DNA of 6,734 nucleotides from Bacteroidetes bacterium HGW-Bacteroidetes-12 (GTDB lineage: Bacteria; Bacteroidota; Bacteroidia; Flavobacteriales_E; Vicingaceae): assembly GCA_002841035.1 (NCBI GenBank), contig PHDR01000157.1, positions 1 to 6,734 of the forward strand, in the 5' to 3' direction. Made by a program: the position numbers and the translations under genes. Below are positions 5,453 to 6,734 of this stretch, piece by piece. The notes beneath the pieces are model-generated. The model had not been told where the DNA came from and searched no databases. It saw only the letters and a list, made by a program, of their open reading frames with translations. Position 1 is the stretch's first letter; every line of letters starts with the position of its first letter.

Positions 5453-5731
5453 ATGATTCTTAAAAAATCAATAACATTTATGTTATTGTATGGTTGTTTC
5501 CTATTGGAAACAACGGCTCAAGGGCACTTTAAAAACTCTGTATCCTCTTCTGGAGCTTTAAATGGTTTTAAACCATTTATTGACACGTTAGTATATTTTG
5601 GACTAGCAATAGGAATACTAAGTGTTATCAGAGATTTTATGTTAAATAAAAACGAAAACCCATTTCAGAGTTTGTTGAAATGGGTTTTCGCCTTGGCTGC
5701 TTATGCTGTTGTTTCAGCATTTTTGTTTTAA
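5453..5731 (+). CDS. Pilin-like conjugal transfer protein, DUF4134/TraE type (copy 1)
   Basis: This is a 92-residue membrane protein. Residues 1-22 look like a signal peptide (LKK, hydrophobic core, TTA before Gln23). Two membrane helices follow at about 43-60 (IDTLVYFGLAIGILSVI) and 75-92 (LKWVFALAAYAVVSAFLF), separated by a short polar loop. This layout, and the position at the head of an operon ending in a VirB3-like gene, fits the VirB2-like DUF4134/TraE family of Bacteroidota type IV secretion systems. Similarity to the family consensus is only moderate. The ATG at 5453 was chosen because it gives a full signal peptide; M10 would remove the basic N-terminus. A perfect 15-bp hairpin lies within codons 67-80, and the next start codon is 2 bp past the stop. 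Confidence 0.6.
   Translation: MILKKSITFMLLYGCFLLETTAQGHFKNSVSSSGALNGFKPFIDTLVYFGLAIGILSVIRDFMLNKNENPFQSLLKWVFALAAYAVVSAFLF
5560..5578. repeat. 19-bp near-perfect palindrome within the pilin-like gene
   Basis: AAATGGTTT-T-AAACCATTT is symmetric over nine base pairs on each side of one central base. It encodes the segment just before the first membrane helix and lies 75 bp upstream of the stronger hairpin in the same gene. Confidence 0.5.
5653..5690 (+). repeat. Perfect 15-bp hairpin inside the pilin-like coding sequence
   Basis: CGAAAACCCATTTCA (5653-5667) and TGAAATGGGTTTTCG (5676-5690) are exact reverse complements with an 8-nt loop; a G-T wobble could add one more pair. It encodes the cytoplasmic or periplasmic loop between the two membrane helices (NENPFQSLLKWVF). 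The 3' arm ends in TTTTCG, not a long T tract, so it is not a typical terminator. It may instead set mRNA stability or the ratio of this protein to the downstream genes. Confidence 0.75.
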
Positions 5732-5733
5732 AT

Positions 5734-6129
5734 ATGGATATACTTTTATTAGTAGGTATCTTATGGATGCTTGTGGTAGCTCTGTTTGTTTTTGGTAAAA
5801 AAAGCCACCTCATGGAGTTTGTAATTAAAAGAAAAAACAAAAGTGTTTTTAGAGAAAGTGAAGCTGATAGAAACAATATTATTGATAGGGGAGATATAAA
5901 AGTAAAGTTAGAGTTTGATAGAGATAATGAGATTAACCCTGAAGAGCTTTATCATTTTATTGAAGATATAGAAGCTGTGATTGAGAGAAATAGAAAAAAA
6001 CAATTTACAGAAAGGCTTGATAAAAAAAAGGAAAATGAAAAAGATGTTTTATTAATTAAAGAAAGTGATGCTTTAAAAGAAGAAGAAACAGAACTAAATA
6101 AATATATAAAAATCAATCAATTAAAATAA
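5734..6129 (+). CDS. Membrane-anchored charged protein of the tra operon, family unknown
   Basis: This is a 131-residue protein with one N-terminal membrane helix (residues 2-20, DILLLVGILWMLVVALFVF) followed by a basic stretch (GKK, KRKNK). A long acidic and basic helical tail follows (residues 40-131), with likely coiled-coil character in ERNRKKQFTERLDKKKENEK. I do not recognise the family. The ATG at 5734 was chosen over an upstream in-frame ATG at 5680. It lies 2 bp after the preceding stop, begins the hydrophobic anchor, and the upstream extension is just pilin codons read out of frame. The position between two pilin-like genes suggests an accessory inner-membrane component of the transfer apparatus, anchored with its tail in the cytoplasm. 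That is inferred from context and the positive-inside pattern. Confidence 0.7.
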   Translation: MDILLLVGILWMLVVALFVFGKKSHLMEFVIKRKNKSVFRESEADRNNIIDRGDIKVKLEFDRDNEINPEELYHFIEDIEAVIERNRKKQFTERLDKKKENEKDVLLIKESDALKEEETELNKYIKINQLK

Positions 6130-6132
6130 AAA

Positions 6133-6423
6133 ATGAAAGCAAAACAAATTACATTATTAACAACTTGTGTTTTAGCAACACTAGTTATGGTGGCACAAAA
6201 CAATCCAAGCTTAAGTTGGTCAACAATTGACAATGAAGTATCAAATGCCACAACCAGCTTAAAAACAATTATAGGTTATCTAGCTCATCTTGCTATAACC
6301 ATTGGTTTCCTTTATGTTTTATATACAGTAATTACAGGTAAGCCCGATTCAAAAGAAAAAATAGCTTATTTCATAGGAGGTTTAGCTATTTATATTATTG
6401 CTCTTGCTTTAAATTGGATTTAA
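6133..6423 (+). CDS. Pilin-like conjugal transfer protein, DUF4134/TraE type (copy 2)
   Basis: This is a 96-residue protein with a signal peptide (residues 1-21, ending VMVA before Gln22) and a mature domain carrying two membrane helices at about 47-66 and 76-95. They are joined by a polar loop, ITGKPDSKEK. It has the same architecture as the gene at 5453 but little residue identity, so the two are distant paralogues or separate members of one family. DUF4134/TraE proteins are the VirB2-like subunits placed directly upstream of the VirB3-like DUF4133 gene, which is the arrangement here: the next start is one base past this stop. This copy is therefore the better candidate for the canonical TraE. 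The start ATG is 3 bp after the previous stop. Confidence 0.7.
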   Translation: MKAKQITLLTTCVLATLVMVAQNNPSLSWSTIDNEVSNATTSLKTIIGYLAHLAITIGFLYVLYTVITGKPDSKEKIAYFIGGLAIYIIALALNWI

Positions 6424-6424
6424 A

Positions 6425-6706
6425 GTGAAAAATAAAACACTTAATAATATTCCTAATTTGAATAGAGAAATTCTTTATTTAGGTCTAAAACCTGAGTATT
6501 GGCTTGGTCTTATTTTTATTTTCTTTCTTTCATTTTTAGTGTTAAAAGTATATACACTGTTGTTAATCTTACCGATAATGTTTGTTTTATTAAACCTTGA
6601 AAAGAAAGCTAAAAAAGGCAATCCTAATTTTTTAAAAAGTAATACCAATTTTAAAAGAATACCAAAATCTATTATAGATCCTAATTCTATAATTAAGCAC
6701 TTATAA
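6425..6706 (+). CDS. VirB3-like conjugal transfer protein, DUF4133/TraF type
   Basis: This 93-residue protein starts with GTG one base after the stop of the preceding gene, showing tight coupling. A polar N-terminus with YLGLKPEYW leads into two closely spaced membrane helices (about 26-41 and 42-57). A basic cytoplasmic tail then contains KKGNPNFL (63-70) and FKRIPKSIIDPNS (77-88). The short VirB3-type hydrophobic hairpin plus the G-x-P-[x]2-[LY] and P-K-x-I tail are what I recognise as DUF4133/TraF, the inner-membrane partner of the VirB4-like TraG ATPase. The match is by eye. Gene order TraE-TraF followed by a large ATPase gene is usual for Bacteroidota conjugative elements. Confidence 0.75.
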   Translation: MKNKTLNNIPNLNREILYLGLKPEYWLGLIFIFFLSFLVLKVYTLLLILPIMFVLLNLEKKAKKGNPNFLKSNTNFKRIPKSIIDPNSIIKHL

Positions 6707-6707
6707 T

Positions 6708-6734
6708 TTGTCGGCATCAATCAACATAGATAAA
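6708..6734 (+). CDS. Possible start of the TraG/VirB4-like ATPase gene (3' partial)
   Basis: A frame beginning with TTG at 6708, one base after the VirB3-like stop, stays open to the window edge and reads [M]SASINIDK. The expected next gene after DUF4133 is the VirB4-like TraG ATPase, and an 'INIDK' start would suit the N-terminus of that family. Only nine codons are visible and the start is non-ATG, so this rests mainly on gene order. Confidence 0.3.

Noticed and set aside
5680..5733. Upstream start for the membrane-anchored protein at ATG 5680
   Set aside because: The extension overlaps the pilin-like gene and reads pilin codons out of frame; the ATG at 5734 starts right at the membrane anchor.
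1..6734. CRISPR arrays, tRNA or rRNA genes, and complete insertion sequences
   Set aside because: No regularly spaced repeats, no cloverleaf or rRNA-like segments and no transposase or integrase frame were seen on either strand.

Overview
The window looks like part of a conjugative or integrative element from a low-GC member of the Bacteroidota. The main reasons are the family content: a ParA-like ATPase followed by a DUF3408-type protein, a DUF4099/DUF3945-type protein, small pilin-like proteins of the DUF4134 (TraE) kind, and a VirB3-like DUF4133 (TraF) protein. Several upstream regions also carry the TAnnTTTG motif of Bacteroidota promoters. All family names here come from reading the protein sequences; no search was run.

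Layout. (1) 1-936, plus strand: the 3' end of a ParA-like gene, a DUF3408-like gene, then a clear hairpin-plus-T-tract terminator. (2) 1009-3988: a cargo-like block, mostly on the minus strand. It holds an Apea-like HEPN protein whose start is not intact, an intergenic segment of cassette-boundary character, a secreted HExxH metallopeptidase-like protein, an intact methionine sulfoxide reductase B, and divergently the first 40 codons of yaaA, cut off and joined to a short unrelated minus-strand gene fragment. (3) 4194-5291, minus strand: a DUF3945-like mobilisation-associated protein. (4) 5453-6734, plus strand: a tight operon of two pilin-like proteins around a membrane-anchored charged protein, then a VirB3-like protein, and probably the first codons of the VirB4-like TraG ATPase.

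How it fits together. The right-hand operon encodes the inner-membrane and pilin parts of a Bacteroidota type IV secretion system. The ParA/DUF3408 pair on the left belongs to the same kind of transfer module. The block between them appears to be acquired cargo. An 18-bp inverted repeat (17 of 18 positions match) begins exactly at the stop codon of the DUF3408 gene (839-856) and at the stop codon of the DUF3945 gene (4179-4196), so it frames the entire block. This is the most striking structural signal. It could be the split remains of a terminator shared by two formerly convergent genes, or the ends of a mobile or invertible segment.

The other strong signal is a perfect 15-bp hairpin inside the first pilin-like gene. 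No complete new system can be claimed. The HEPN gene and the secreted peptidase are plausible defence or interaction cargo, but their roles are not shown by the sequence.
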